64,000 bases of DNA. It comes from CAWFKS01 sp963816435 (GTDB taxonomy: Bacteria; Pseudomonadota; Alphaproteobacteria; Rhizobiales; Rhizobiaceae). Shown in pieces: positions 19,236-29,370 of the stretch. The DNA lies in contig CAWFKS010000012.1 in NCBI GenBank assembly GCA_963816435.1, forward strand, positions 285,277 through 349,276, written 5' to 3'. Position numbers and translations under genes: made by a program. The notes below the pieces were generated by a model. That model searched no databases. It saw nothing but the letters and a program-made list of their open reading frames with translations, and was not told the origin of the DNA. The stretch's first letter is position 1, and each line of letters begins with the position of its first letter.

Positions 19236-20375
19236 ATGAAGAGAATTATCGCAGCGGGCCTGATGGCCCTGTCGCTCGGCGCGGCGGGCTACGCCCAGGC
19301 CGAGCCGGTCAAGGTCGGCATGATCACCACGCTTTCGGGCGGCGGCGCCGGCCTCGGCGTCGACGTGCGCGACGGCTTCATGCTGGCGTTGAAGAACGCC
19401 GGCGACAACGAGGTCGAGGTCGTCACCGAGGACGATGCGCAGAAGCCGGAACTGGCCGTGCAGATCGCCGACAAGATGATCCAGTCCGACAATGTCGACA
19501 TCCTCACCGGCATCATCTGGTCGAACCTCGCCATGGCGGTGGTGCCGAGCGTGGTGGGCCAGGGCAAGTTCTACATCTCGCCGAACGCCGGCCCGTCGGC
19601 GCTGGCCGGCGCGCAGTGCGACAAGAACTATTTCAACGTCGCCTACCAGAACGACAATTTCCACGAGGCGATGGGCGCCTACGCCAACGACGCCGGCTAC
19701 AAGAAGACCTTCATCATGGCGCCGAACTACCCGGCGGGTAAGGATTCGCTGACCGGCTTCAAGCGCTTCTACAAGGGCGACGTGGTCGACGAGGTCTACA
19801 CCCAGCTCGGCCAGACCGATTACGCCGCCGAGATCGCGCAGATCCGCGCTTCCGGTGCGGATTCGGTGTTCTTCTTCCTGCCGGGCGGCATGGGCATCGC
19901 CTTCACCAAGCAGTATGCGCAGTCGGGCGTCGACATCCCGCTGATGGGCCCGGCCTTCTCGTTCAGCCAGGACGTGCTGCCGGCGATCGGCGACGCGGCC
20001 CTCGGCGTCAAGAACTCGGCGTCCTGGTCGCACGACCTCGACAACGCGGCCAACAAGAAGTTCGTCGACACCTTCAAGAAGGAATACGGACGCCTGCCGT
20101 CGGTCTATGCCGCGCAGGGCTACGACGCCGCCAACCTGATCATCTCGGCCTCCAAGAAGGCCGACGTGAAGGATGCCGATGCCTTCCGTGCAGCCCTCAA
20201 GGAGGCCGACTTCGACTCCGTGCGCGGCAAGTTCAAGTTCGGAAACAACAACCACCCGATCCAGGACATCTACGTCCGCGAGGTGGTGAAGGAAGGCGAC
20301 ACGATCACCAACAAGATCGTCGGCACCGCCTTCACCGACCACAAGGACGCCTACGCCGACCAGTGCAAGATGTAG
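19236..20375 (+). CDS. Liv/HAA-type ABC transporter substrate-binding protein
   Basis: A signal peptide (MKRIIAAGLMALSLGAAGYAQA) precedes the mature start EPVKVGMITTLSGGGAGLGVDVRDGF, typical of the branched-chain amino acid and aromatic-compound binding proteins (peripla_BP_6). The total is 379 residues. GGGAG lies 12 bases before ATG 19236. SPNAGPSALAGAQC, NYPAGKDSLTGFKRFY and AAQGYDAANLI are family landmarks. Context (permeases, ATPases and anthranilate catabolism genes around it) suggests an aromatic amino compound such as tryptophan, kynurenine or anthranilate as ligand; this is inference. Confidence 0.88.
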   Translation: MKRIIAAGLMALSLGAAGYAQAEPVKVGMITTLSGGGAGLGVDVRDGFMLALKNAGDNEVEVVTEDDAQKPELAVQIADKMIQSDNVDILTGIIWSNLAMAVVPSVVGQGKFYISPNAGPSALAGAQCDKNYFNVAYQNDNFHEAMGAYANDAGYKKTFIMAPNYPAGKDSLTGFKRFYKGDVVDEVYTQLGQTDYAAEIAQIRASGADSVFFFLPGGMGIAFTKQYAQSGVDIPLMGPAFSFSQDVLPAIGDAALGVKNSASWSHDLDNAANKKFVDTFKKEYGRLPSVYAAQGYDAANLIISASKKADVKDADAFRAALKEADFDSVRGKFKFGNNNHPIQDIYVREVVKEGDTITNKIVGTAFTDHKDAYADQCKM

Positions 20376-20610
20376 GCTGGTTGCGCCGCTTCTCTCCTCC
20401 CCCTCGATGGGGGAGGTGCCGTGCGGAGCGAGGCGGAGGGGGTGTTCAATTTCGATCACCCCACCCGACCGCTTCGCGGCCACCCTCCCCGTCGAGGGGA
20501 GGGAGGCGCCCACGTCGCGGCCAGCCTTCTTCTCCCCGCCGGCGGGGAGAAGATGCCGGCAGGCAGATGAGGGGCATTCCAATTCAAAGATCTTAGCGAC
20601 ACCGACCGAC
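20376..20610. repeat. Intergenic repeats between the binding-protein and permease genes
   Basis: The gap has ccccctcgatggggg (about 20400), a segment gatcaccccacccgaccgcttcgcggccaccctcc (related to 1740-1870), a ccctccccgtcgaggggaggg hairpin (about 20484-20505) and cttctccccgccggcggggagaagatgccggcaggcagatgaggggc (20529-20575, in three consecutive parts), closely matching 705-755. Such hairpins between a binding-protein gene and its permease may reduce downstream expression. Confidence 0.65.
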
Positions 20611-21531
20611 GTGCAAACCGCCCTCATCATCGAGCAGCTGCTCAACGGCCTGCAGTTCGGCGTCATGCTCTTCCTCATGGCGGCGGGGCTGACGCTGATC
20701 TTCGGCGTGATGGGGCTGATCAATCTCGCCCACGGCTCGCTCTACATGGTCGGCGCCTTCGCCTGCGCCGCTGTCGCCGCCTGGTCGGGTTCGTTCTGGC
20801 TGGGCCTGGTGGCGAGCCTGGCGGCAGCCGCCGCCGCCGGGGCCATCGTCGAACTTCTGGTCGTTCGCCGGCTCTACGCCCGCGACCACCTTGACCAGGT
20901 GCTCGCCACCTTCGCGCTGATCCTGATCTTTTCGGAAGGCACGCGCTGGCTGTTCGGCTCCTTCCCGCTCTATCTCGACATCCCGCCGCTGCTGCAGGGC
21001 ACCGTGCCGCTGCCGGGCGGCTCGCAATACCAGCTCTACCGGCTGGCGATCATCGGCGTCGGCGTGGTCGTCGCGCTCGGCCTGTGGCTGCTGATCACCC
21101 GCACCCGGCTCGGCATGCGCATCCGCGCCGGCGAGAGCGACCGCGAGATGATCGCGGCCCTCGGCGTCGACATCTCGACGCTCTACACGCTGGTCTTCGC
21201 GCTGGGCGCGGCGCTTGCCGGGCTTGCCGGCGCCATGGTCGGCGCGCTGCAATCGGTGCAGGTCGGCATGGGCGAGCCGGTGCTGATCCTCGCCTTCGTC
21301 GTCATCGTCATCGGCGGCATCGGTTCGATCCGCGGCGCGCTGGTCGGCGCGCTGCTGGTGGGCATCGTCGACACGATGGGCCGCTTCCTGCTGCCGGCCT
21401 TCTTCGCGCTGTTCATGGGGCCGTCGGCTTCGGCCTCGATCGGCGCCGCGCTCGCCTCGATGCTGATCTACCTCGTCATGGCCATCATCCTCGCCATCAG
21501 GCCGCAGGGCCTGTTCCCGGCCGGCTCGTGA
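20611..21531 (+). CDS. Liv-type ABC transporter permease (LivH family)
   Basis: A GTG start at 20611 gives VQTALIIEQLLNGLQFGVMLFLMAAGLTLIFGVMGLINLAHGSLYMVGAF, the standard LivH opening, about 306 residues with eight or so membrane segments. The conserved cytoplasmic EAA-like loop TRLGMRIRAGESDREMIAALGVDIS is intact, and the protein ends IIRAIRPQGLF-like (IILAIRPQGLFPAGS). It forms the inner-membrane channel with the LivM-type protein encoded 7 bp downstream. No strong ribosome site is seen; the repeat element ends 30 bp upstream. Confidence 0.88.
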   Translation: MQTALIIEQLLNGLQFGVMLFLMAAGLTLIFGVMGLINLAHGSLYMVGAFACAAVAAWSGSFWLGLVASLAAAAAAGAIVELLVVRRLYARDHLDQVLATFALILIFSEGTRWLFGSFPLYLDIPPLLQGTVPLPGGSQYQLYRLAIIGVGVVVALGLWLLITRTRLGMRIRAGESDREMIAALGVDISTLYTLVFALGAALAGLAGAMVGALQSVQVGMGEPVLILAFVVIVIGGIGSIRGALVGALLVGIVDTMGRFLLPAFFALFMGPSASASIGAALASMLIYLVMAIILAIRPQGLFPAGS

Positions 21532-21538
21532 GGCGACG

Positions 21539-22510
21539 ATGAGCCGCGAAACGATCGTCAACCTCGTCATTGCCGCACTGTTTCTCGCCGCACCGTTCAC
21601 CGCGCAGGCGGCGGGCGAGACGTTCTATCTGACGCTGCTGACGCGGGTCGCCATCCTGGCGCTCGCCGCGACCGGGCTGAACATCGCGCTGGGGCTCGGA
21701 GGGCTGGTGTCGTTCGGCCACGCCGCCTTCTTCGGCATCGGCGGCTATTGCGCCGGCATTCTCGCCATCCACGCCTTCAACGCCGAGCCGCTGATCTTCG
21801 GCCTGCCCGGCACCAAGCTGATGCCGGTGATCTGGGTGGTGTCGCTGGCGGTGGCCGGCATCGCCGCGCTGCCGATCGGCGCGATCAGCCTGAGGACCTC
21901 GGGCGTCTACTTCATCATGATCACGCTGGCCTTCGCCCAGATGATCTTCTACTTCGCCATCTCCTGGCCGGCCTATGGCGGCGAGGACGGTCTGTCCTTC
22001 TACGTCCGCAACGCGTTTCCTGGCGTCAACACGCTGCGGCCGATGCCGTTCCTGCTGATCTGCTACGGCGTGCTGGCGGTGGCGCTGGTGTTTTTCCAGC
22101 TGCTGCGCGATTCCCGCTTCGGCGCGGCCCTCCAGGCGTCGCGCCAGAACGAGGTGCGGCTTGCCGCCGTCGGCATCGCCCCCTACCGGGTGAAGCTCGT
22201 CGCCTTCGTGGTCTCGGCGATGATCACCGGCGTCGCCGGTGCGCTCTACGCCGACCTCAACCGCTTCGTCAGCCCGGCCATGCTGTCGTGGCAGATGTCG
22301 GGCGAGCTGATCGTCCTGATCATCCTCGGCGGCACCGGACGCCTGCTCGGGCCGCTGGCCGGCGCCATCGTCTACGTCGTCATCGAATACGCGCTGGGCG
22401 GCGTCACCGAGCGCTGGCAGTTCTTCCTCGGCCTGATCCTGCTCGGCGTCGTGCTGTTCGCGCGCGGCGGGCTGATCGGCGTGCTGGCGGGGAGGGCGCG
22501 CCATGGCTGA
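21539..22510 (+). CDS. Liv-type ABC transporter permease (LivM family)
   Basis: The 323-residue membrane protein shows GLNIALGLGGLVSFGHAAFFGIGGY, the LivM hallmark, RTSGVYFIMITLAFAQMIFYF, the EAA-like loop SRFGAALQASRQNEVRLAAVGIAPYRVKL and ILGGTGRLLGPLAGAIVYVVIEY near the end. It pairs with the LivH-type permease. It overlaps the following ATPase gene by 8 bp. Confidence 0.9.
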   Translation: MSRETIVNLVIAALFLAAPFTAQAAGETFYLTLLTRVAILALAATGLNIALGLGGLVSFGHAAFFGIGGYCAGILAIHAFNAEPLIFGLPGTKLMPVIWVVSLAVAGIAALPIGAISLRTSGVYFIMITLAFAQMIFYFAISWPAYGGEDGLSFYVRNAFPGVNTLRPMPFLLICYGVLAVALVFFQLLRDSRFGAALQASRQNEVRLAAVGIAPYRVKLVAFVVSAMITGVAGALYADLNRFVSPAMLSWQMSGELIVLIILGGTGRLLGPLAGAIVYVVIEYALGGVTERWQFFLGLILLGVVLFARGGLIGVLAGRARHG

Positions 22511-23253
22511 GCCGGTTCTGGCCATCGACGGCCTGCGCAAGAATTTCGGCGCGCTTGCGCGCCACCGAGGACGTCAGCCTCGACCTCGTGCCGGGCGAAA
22601 TCCACGCGCTGATCGGGCCGAACGGCGCCGGCAAGTCGACGCTGATCCACCAGATCGCCGGCACGCTGAGGCAGGATGCAGGCACGATCCGCTTCATGGG
22701 CGAGGACATCGGCCGGCTGACCGTCGCCGAACGGGCGCGGCGCGGGCTCGGCCGCACCTTCCAGGTGTCGTCGCTGGCGCCGGAGTTTTCGGCGCTGAGG
22801 AACGTCATGCTGGCGGTGCAGGCGACCAGGGGCTCGAGCTTCCGCTTCTTCCGCCGCGTCGTCTCAGACGCCTCGCTGACGGAGCCCGCCTACATCGCGC
22901 TGGAGCGGGTGGGGCTGGCCGAACGCGCCGGCGTCCGCGCGGCCGAGCTGTCGCACGGCGAGCGTAGGCAGCTCGAGATCGCCATCGCACTGGCGCTCGG
23001 CTCGAAATGCTTCCTGCTCGACGAGCCGATGGCCGGCATGGGCCCCGAGGGCTCGAAGGAGCTGACCGGCTTCCTCGACCGGCTGCGCGCCGAGGCGCCG
23101 ATCCTGCTGGTCGAGCACGACATGGACGCCGTGTTCGCGCTCGCCGACCGCATCTCGGTGCTGGTCTACGGCCGCATCGTCGCCACCGGCACGGTGGCCG
23201 AGATCCGCGCCAACGAGGAAGTGCAGCGCGCCTACCTGGGAGAGGGCGCATGA
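22503..23253 (+). CDS. Liv-type ABC transporter ATP-binding protein (LivG family), frameshifted near residue 18
   Basis: The start MAEPVLAIDGLRKNFGAL is followed by an extra T in gcgctTgcgc (22555-22556); with it removed the frame continues RATEDVSLDLVPGEIHALIGPNGAGKSTLIHQIAGTL. Walker A (GPNGAGKST), signature (LSHGERRQLEIAIAL), Walker B (CFLLDEP) and the switch His (LLVEHDMDAVF) are intact; the restored length is 249 residues. It energises import with the LivF-type ATPase encoded next (4-base overlap). Confidence 0.88.
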
Positions 23254-23939
23254 GCGCGCTTCTGGAACTCGCCGGCGTCGAGGCCGCCTACGGGCCGGTG
23301 CAGGCGCTGTTCGGCGTCGATCTCGCCGTCGCCGAGGGCGAGGTGGTGGCGCTGATGGGCCGCAACGGCATGGGCAAGACGACGACGATCCGCGCCGTCT
23401 GCGGGCTGACCCCGCCGCGCGCCGGCAAGATCGGCTTCGCCGGCACCGACATCTTCCGCCGCGCTCCCTACCGCATCGCCAGGCTCGGCATCGGCCTGGT
23501 TCCGGAGGGGCGGCGCTGCTTTCCCAATCTGACCGTCGAGGAAAACCTGCTGGCCGCCGCGCGATCCGGCAAGTGGACGCTCGCCACCGTCAATGCGCTG
23601 TTCCCGCGGCTGGCCGAACGGCGGCGACAGTCGGCGCGTACGCTTTCGGGCGGCGAACAGCAGATGCTGGCGATCGGCCGCGCGCTGATGACCAATCCGC
23701 GCCTGCTCATCCTCGACGAGGCGACGGAGGGGCTGGCGCCGGTGATCCGCCAGGACATCTGGAACGCGATCCGCAAGCTGAAGGACGACGGACAGTCGAT
23801 CCTGCTGGTCGACAAGTCGCTGGCCGAGCTGCTGCCGCTCGCCGACCGCTGCACCATTCTCGAAAGGGGCACGAGCGTTTGGACCGGCACGCCCGCCGCC
23901 CTCGATGAAGACATCCGCAACCGCTATCTCGGCGTGTGA
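23250..23939 (+). CDS. Liv-type ABC transporter ATP-binding protein (LivF family)
   Basis: The 229-residue ATPase has Walker A GRNGMGKTT, the signature LSGGEQQMLAIGRALM, Walker B LLILDEATEGLAP and the LivF-specific LGIGLVPEGRRCFPNLTVEENLL. The switch-loop position reads LLVDKSLAELLPLAD, so the usual His/Gln there is replaced by a Lys/Ser pair, a variant common in LivF proteins. ATG 23250 overlaps the LivG stop. Confidence 0.9.
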   Translation: MSALLELAGVEAAYGPVQALFGVDLAVAEGEVVALMGRNGMGKTTTIRAVCGLTPPRAGKIGFAGTDIFRRAPYRIARLGIGLVPEGRRCFPNLTVEENLLAAARSGKWTLATVNALFPRLAERRRQSARTLSGGEQQMLAIGRALMTNPRLLILDEATEGLAPVIRQDIWNAIRKLKDDGQSILLVDKSLAELLPLADRCTILERGTSVWTGTPAALDEDIRNRYLGV

Positions 23940-23964
23940 GACAGGCCGCCCCTCGGAGGAGACG

Positions 23965-24366
23965 ATGACAATTCACCAGATGCTTCATCCGGAAGGCTGG
24001 AAACCGGCCAAGGGCTACGCCAACGGCATCGCCGCGACCGGCCGGGTCGTCTATCTCGGCGGCCAGATCGGCTGGACCGGCGCACAGCGCTTCGAGACCG
24101 ACGACTTCGTCGGCCAGTGCCGGCAGGCGCTGGAAAACGTCGTCGCGATCCTGGCCGAGGCCGGCGGCGGCCCCGAGCACGTCGTCAAGATGACCTGGTT
24201 CATCACCGACAAGCAGGAATACCTGGCCAGCCTGAAGGAGCTCGGCGAGGCCTATCGCGCCGTCATGGGCAGGCATTTTCCGGCCATGACGATGGTCGAG
24301 GTTTCCGCCCTGATCGAGGACGAGGCCAAGGTCGAGATCGAGGCGACGGCGGTGCTGCCGGAGTGA
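23965..24366 (+). CDS. RidA family enamine/imine deaminase
   Basis: The 133-residue protein has the RidA pattern: VVYLGGQIGW, FVGQCRQALENVVAILAEAGGGPEHVVKMTWFITD and YRAVMGRHFPAMTMVEVSALIEDEAKVEIEATAVLPE. RidA proteins hydrolyse reactive 2-aminoacrylate-type enamines and imines. A GGAGGA lies 10 bases before ATG 23965, 25 bp after the LivF stop, so it is the last gene of the import operon. An enamine is expected after reduction of the 2-aminobenzoyl-CoA ring, so it may help release ammonia from that intermediate (inference). Confidence 0.85.
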   Translation: MTIHQMLHPEGWKPAKGYANGIAATGRVVYLGGQIGWTGAQRFETDDFVGQCRQALENVVAILAEAGGGPEHVVKMTWFITDKQEYLASLKELGEAYRAVMGRHFPAMTMVEVSALIEDEAKVEIEATAVLPE

Positions 24367-24422
24367 CGCGCGCGGGGGCCGCGCCCGGCTGGAGCCGCCG
24401 GCGGTCGCGACTCGATTTCGCG

Positions 24423-24444
24423 GCGACCGGTTGACCCCGGTCGC
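24423..24444. terminator. Perfect hairpin after the RidA gene
   Basis: An 8-bp perfect inverted repeat (GCGACCGG/CCGGTCGC) with a 6-base loop lies 56 bp after the RidA stop, with no T run. The whole 24367-24603 gap holds no gene; the hairpin may end the Liv operon or be an operator for aglE. Confidence 0.4.
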
Positions 24445-24603
24445 GCGTGACCCAAGTCAATGTGCTGTCGATGGATGCCGCGCGGTCCGTTCGCGGTAGA
24501 GCCTGCCTCGTGGGGATGCCCTCGCGCCTGAACAATCCTGCCCGGCGGCGCGAGGCCGGCACGTCGGTCCGCCGCGGGCGATCCACCATGTCATCGGGAG
24601 GAC

Positions 24604-25968
24604 ATGTCGATGAAGATGACCCTGCTGGCCGGCGTCGCGCTGACCGTTCTCGCAGCCGCACCGGCCGCATTTGCCGCCGACCTCGCCTATCCGATCGACG
24701 GGGACCCGGCTTTCAACTGGAAGAGCTATCACGACTTCGCCGACAGCCATGATTTGTCCGGCCAGACGCTGTCGATCTTCGGGCCGTGGCTGAGCGCCGA
24801 CAAGGACGGCTTCGAGAAGGTGCTGGCCTATTTCGAGGAAGCGACCGGCGCCACGGTCAACTATTCCGGCTCCGACTCCTTCGAGCAGCAGATCGTCATC
24901 GACACGCAGGCGGGCAGCCCCGCCAACATCGCCATCTTCCCGCAGCCCGGCCTGGCCGCGGACGTGGCGAGCAAGGGCAACCTGACGCCGCTCGACGACG
25001 CCACCAGGACGTGGATGCTCGACAACTACTCGGCCGGCCAGTCGTGGGTGGACCTGTCCACCTATGCCGGAAAGGACGGCGACAAGCAGCTCTTCGCGCT
25101 GCCGTGGAAGGCCGATCTGAAGAGCCTGGTATGGTACGTGCCCGAGAACTTCGAGGAAGCGGGTTACGAGGTGCCCGAGACGATGGAGGAGCTGAAGGCG
25201 CTCACCCAGCAGATCGTCGACGACGGCGGAACGCCGTGGTGCATCGGCCTCGGCGCTGGCGCTGCAACCGGTTGGCCTGCCACCGACTGGGTCGAGGATC
25301 TGATGCTGCGCCTGAACCCGCCGGACGTCTATGACGGCTGGGTCGACAATTCGGTCAAGTTCAACGACCCGCGCGTCGTCGAGGCGATCAAGGAATTCGG
25401 CTGGTTCGCCAAGAACGACGAGTTCGTCGACGGTGGCGCCGCCGCGGTGGCCTCCACCGACTTCCGCGACAGCCCCAAGGGCCTCTTCACCGCGCCGCCC
25501 AAGTGCTACATGCACCGCCAGGCGTCGTTCATCCCGGCCTTCTTCCCGGAAGGCACGAAGCTCGGCACCGACGCCGACTTCTTCTACTTTCCGCCCTATG
25601 CAAGCAAGGATCTCGGCAATCCGGTGCTGGGCGCCGGCACGCTGTTCGCCATCACCAAGGACTCGCCGGCCGCCCGCGCCTTCATCGAGTTCCTCGAGAC
25701 GCCGATCGCCTCGGAGGTCGCGATGGCCGCGTGGAACTTCTTCACGCCGCTGAAGAGCGTCAATCCCGCCGTCTATCCGACGGACACGCTGCGCAAGGAG
25801 AACGACATCATTCTCAACGCGACGACCTTCCGCTTCGACGGCTCGGACCTGATGCCCGGCAAGGTCGGCGCCGGCTCGTTCTGGACCGGCATGGTCGATT
25901 TCGTCGGCGGCAAGTCGGCCGAGGAAGTCGCCAACGAGATCCAGAAGTCGTGGGACGCCATCAAGTAG
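24604..25968 (+). CDS. aglE: Alpha-glucoside ABC transporter substrate-binding protein
   Basis: The 454-residue protein starts at ATG 24604 just after GGGAGG, with a signal peptide ending AAPAAFAAD. Its long solute-binding fold (SIFGPWLSADKDGFEKVLAYFEEATG, GSDSFEQQIVIDTQAGSPANIAIFPQPGL, FALPWKADLKSLVWYVPENF, PPKCYMHRQASFIPAFFPEG) matches the AglE type of rhizobia. It would capture alpha-glucosides such as sucrose, maltose or trehalose in the periplasm. aglF, aglG and aglK follow in order; the alpha-glucosidase gene aglA found in the Sinorhizobium meliloti operon is missing here. Confidence 0.88.
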   Translation: MSMKMTLLAGVALTVLAAAPAAFAADLAYPIDGDPAFNWKSYHDFADSHDLSGQTLSIFGPWLSADKDGFEKVLAYFEEATGATVNYSGSDSFEQQIVIDTQAGSPANIAIFPQPGLAADVASKGNLTPLDDATRTWMLDNYSAGQSWVDLSTYAGKDGDKQLFALPWKADLKSLVWYVPENFEEAGYEVPETMEELKALTQQIVDDGGTPWCIGLGAGAATGWPATDWVEDLMLRLNPPDVYDGWVDNSVKFNDPRVVEAIKEFGWFAKNDEFVDGGAAAVASTDFRDSPKGLFTAPPKCYMHRQASFIPAFFPEGTKLGTDADFFYFPPYASKDLGNPVLGAGTLFAITKDSPAARAFIEFLETPIASEVAMAAWNFFTPLKSVNPAVYPTDTLRKENDIILNATTFRFDGSDLMPGKVGAGSFWTGMVDFVGGKSAEEVANEIQKSWDAIK

Positions 25969-26054
25969 GCCGTTCGGCCTGACGCACCAGAGCGGTCCCG
26001 GGCTTCGGTCGGGGGCCGGACGCGACACGGGAACGGCGGGCCCGGAGGGGACAT

Positions 26055-27062
26055 ATGGGGCAGTTGCTCAGTGCGGCGGTAACAGTGGTCGTCGGCGTCG
26101 GCGCGGCGGCCCTCTATTTCTGGCTGGTCAACTTCCTGCTCGACCTCGTGCTGCCGCCGCGCGGCGGCGCAGTGCAGGCGGCGCGCAACCAGCGCATCGC
26201 CGCCGCCATCAGGCCCTGGCTGTTCCTCGGCCCGGCGCTGTTCTTCCTCGGCCTCTACCTCGTCTACCCGGTGATCGATTCGGTCAGGCTCAGCTTCTAC
26301 GGCCGCTCCGGCGTGGATTTCGTCGGCCTCGACAACTATCGCTGGGCCTTCCACGACCGGCAGTTTCGCGAGGCGATCTTCAACAATTTGCTGTGGCTGA
26401 TCGTGGTGCCGGCCGCCAGCACATTCTTCGGCCTTGTCATCGCCTACCTCACCGACCGCATCTGGTGGGGCAACATCGCCAAGAGCCTGGTGTTCATGCC
26501 GATGGCGATCTCGTTCGTCGGCGCCAGCGTGATCTGGAAGTTCATCTACGACTATCGCGGCGAGGGCTCGACCCAGATCGGCCTGCTCAACGCCATCGTC
26601 ACCTTCTTCGGCGGCGAGCCGCAGGCCTGGATCACCATCCCGTTCTGGAACAACTTCTTCCTGATGATCATCCTGATCTGGATCCAGACCGGCTTCGCAA
26701 TGGTCATCCTGTCGGCCGCGCTGCGCAGCGTCCCGGAGGAAACGATCGAGGCCGCCACGATCGACGGCGCCAGGGGCTGGCACATCTTCTTCCATATCAT
26801 GGTCCCGCAGATATGGAGCACCATCGCCGTGGTGTGGACGACCATCACCATCGTGGTGCTGAAGATATTCGACATCGTGCTGACCATGACCAACGGCCAG
26901 TGGGACACCGAGGTGCTGGCGAACCTGATGTACGACTGGATGTTCCGCGGCGGCGGAGATTTCGGCCGCGGCGCCACGATCGCGGTCGTCATCATGCTCG
27001 CCGTGGTGCCGATCATGGTCTGGAACATCAGGCGCCTCAACGCCGAACAGGCGGAGCGCTGA
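26055..27062 (+). CDS. aglF: Alpha-glucoside ABC transporter permease
   Basis: The 335-residue membrane protein has an extra N-terminal membrane segment (LLSAAVTVVVGVGAAALYFWLVNFLL) before the usual permease core, which is normal for AglF. The conserved ATPase-contact loop is ETIEAATIDGARGWHIFFHIMVPQ. GGAGGGG precedes ATG 26055. A small hairpin (aggcc-gttc-ggcct, 25967-25980) right at the aglE stop may reduce read-through. It forms a heterodimer with AglG. Confidence 0.9.
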   Translation: MGQLLSAAVTVVVGVGAAALYFWLVNFLLDLVLPPRGGAVQAARNQRIAAAIRPWLFLGPALFFLGLYLVYPVIDSVRLSFYGRSGVDFVGLDNYRWAFHDRQFREAIFNNLLWLIVVPAASTFFGLVIAYLTDRIWWGNIAKSLVFMPMAISFVGASVIWKFIYDYRGEGSTQIGLLNAIVTFFGGEPQAWITIPFWNNFFLMIILIWIQTGFAMVILSAALRSVPEETIEAATIDGARGWHIFFHIMVPQIWSTIAVVWTTITIVVLKIFDIVLTMTNGQWDTEVLANLMYDWMFRGGGDFGRGATIAVVIMLAVVPIMVWNIRRLNAEQAER

Positions 27063-27063
27063 C

Positions 27064-28224
27064 ATGGCGAGGGTGAGACGCCGCAGGACGCGCTGGGGCA
27101 GGATCGCGATTCACGCGTCCGTGCTGCTGATCGTCGTCGTCTGGACGCTGCCGACGCTCGGCATCCTCGTCTCCTCGTTCCGCGACAAGGACCAGCTGGC
27201 GGTGTCCGGCTGGTGGACGGCACTGACGACCAGCGAGCAGAACGTCATCGACCGCGCCAGGCCGCCCGCCGACCAGGTGCAGGAGGGCGACCGCTACGTC
27301 ATCTCCGGCAACGTCCTGACCGGCAACAAGGGCGCGAAGGTCGTCGCCTTCGGCGTGCGCGTCATGAAGCCGGGCGAGTTCGAGGCCGGTGAGACCGCCG
27401 ACCTGCCGGGCGGCAAGGGCACGCTGACGATCGACAGCGACGGCAGCTATCGGCTGGTCTCGAGCGATCCGTTCGAGGGCTCGACCGGCCGCCGCATCTA
27501 CTACACCGCCGCCGTGCCGCCGCACTTCACGCTGGACAACTACGAGCGCGTGCTGACGTCGGAAGGCATCGGCCAGTCCTTCATCAACTCGCTGACGGTG
27601 ACGATCCCGGCGACGGTGATCCCGATCCTGATCGCCGCCTATGCCGCCTATGCGCTGGCCTGGATGAAGTTTCCCGGCCGGGCGCTGCTTCTGTCGGTGA
27701 TCGTCGGCCTGCTGGTGGTGCCGCTGCAGATGTCGCTGATCCCGCTTCTGCGGCTCTACAACGATGTCGGCGCCTTCTTCGGCGTGCCGGCCAAGACCTA
27801 TCTCGGCATCTGGCTGGCCCATACCGGGTTCGGGCTGCCGCTCGCCGTCTATCTGCTGCGCAACTACATCGCCGGCCTGCCCAAGGAGGTGATGGAATCG
27901 GCGCGCATCGACGGCGCCACGGATTTCGAGATCTTCGTGCGCATCGTGCTGCCGCTGTCGGTGCCCGCGCTCGCCTCCTTCGCGATCTTCCAGTTCCTGT
28001 GGGTGTGGAACGACCTGCTGGTCGCCATCGTCTTCCTCGGCAACACCGAGCAGCAACTGGTGCTGACCGGCAGGCTGCGCGAACTTCTCGGCTCGCGCGG
28101 CGGCGACTGGGAAATCCTCACCGCGTCGGCCTTCGTGTCGATCGTGGTGCCGCTGGTCGTGTTCTTCTCGCTGCAGCGCTACCTGGTGCGTGGCCTGCTC
28201 GCCGGCTCGGTGAAGGGCGGATGA
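27064..28224 (+). CDS. aglG: Alpha-glucoside ABC transporter permease with periplasmic insertion
   Basis: The 386-residue protein has its first membrane segment at about residues 16-38, then a long hydrophilic stretch (about 45-155, including QEGDRYVISGNVLTGNKG and GTLTIDSDGSYRLVSS) before FTLDNYERVLTSEGIGQSFINSLTVT, where a normal MalG-type permease resumes. The insertion is predicted periplasmic and is a known feature of AglG-type proteins. The EAA loop is EVMESARIDGATDFEIFVRIVLPLS. ATG 27064 lies 1 base after the aglF stop. Confidence 0.88.
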   Translation: MARVRRRRTRWGRIAIHASVLLIVVVWTLPTLGILVSSFRDKDQLAVSGWWTALTTSEQNVIDRARPPADQVQEGDRYVISGNVLTGNKGAKVVAFGVRVMKPGEFEAGETADLPGGKGTLTIDSDGSYRLVSSDPFEGSTGRRIYYTAAVPPHFTLDNYERVLTSEGIGQSFINSLTVTIPATVIPILIAAYAAYALAWMKFPGRALLLSVIVGLLVVPLQMSLIPLLRLYNDVGAFFGVPAKTYLGIWLAHTGFGLPLAVYLLRNYIAGLPKEVMESARIDGATDFEIFVRIVLPLSVPALASFAIFQFLWVWNDLLVAIVFLGNTEQQLVLTGRLRELLGSRGGDWEILTASAFVSIVVPLVVFFSLQRYLVRGLLAGSVKGG

Positions 28225-28245
28225 TGTTAGAGGAGAACGCTCCAA

Positions 28246-29355
<1,110 letters not shown>

Positions 29356-29370
29356 CGGCCGGCGCCGAAT

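Noticed and set aside
22550..22560. Programmed ribosomal frameshifting as explanation for the split livG gene
   Set aside because: There is no slippery heptamer or stimulatory element, and the same kind of +1 break occurs in many unrelated genes, so error or mutation is simpler.
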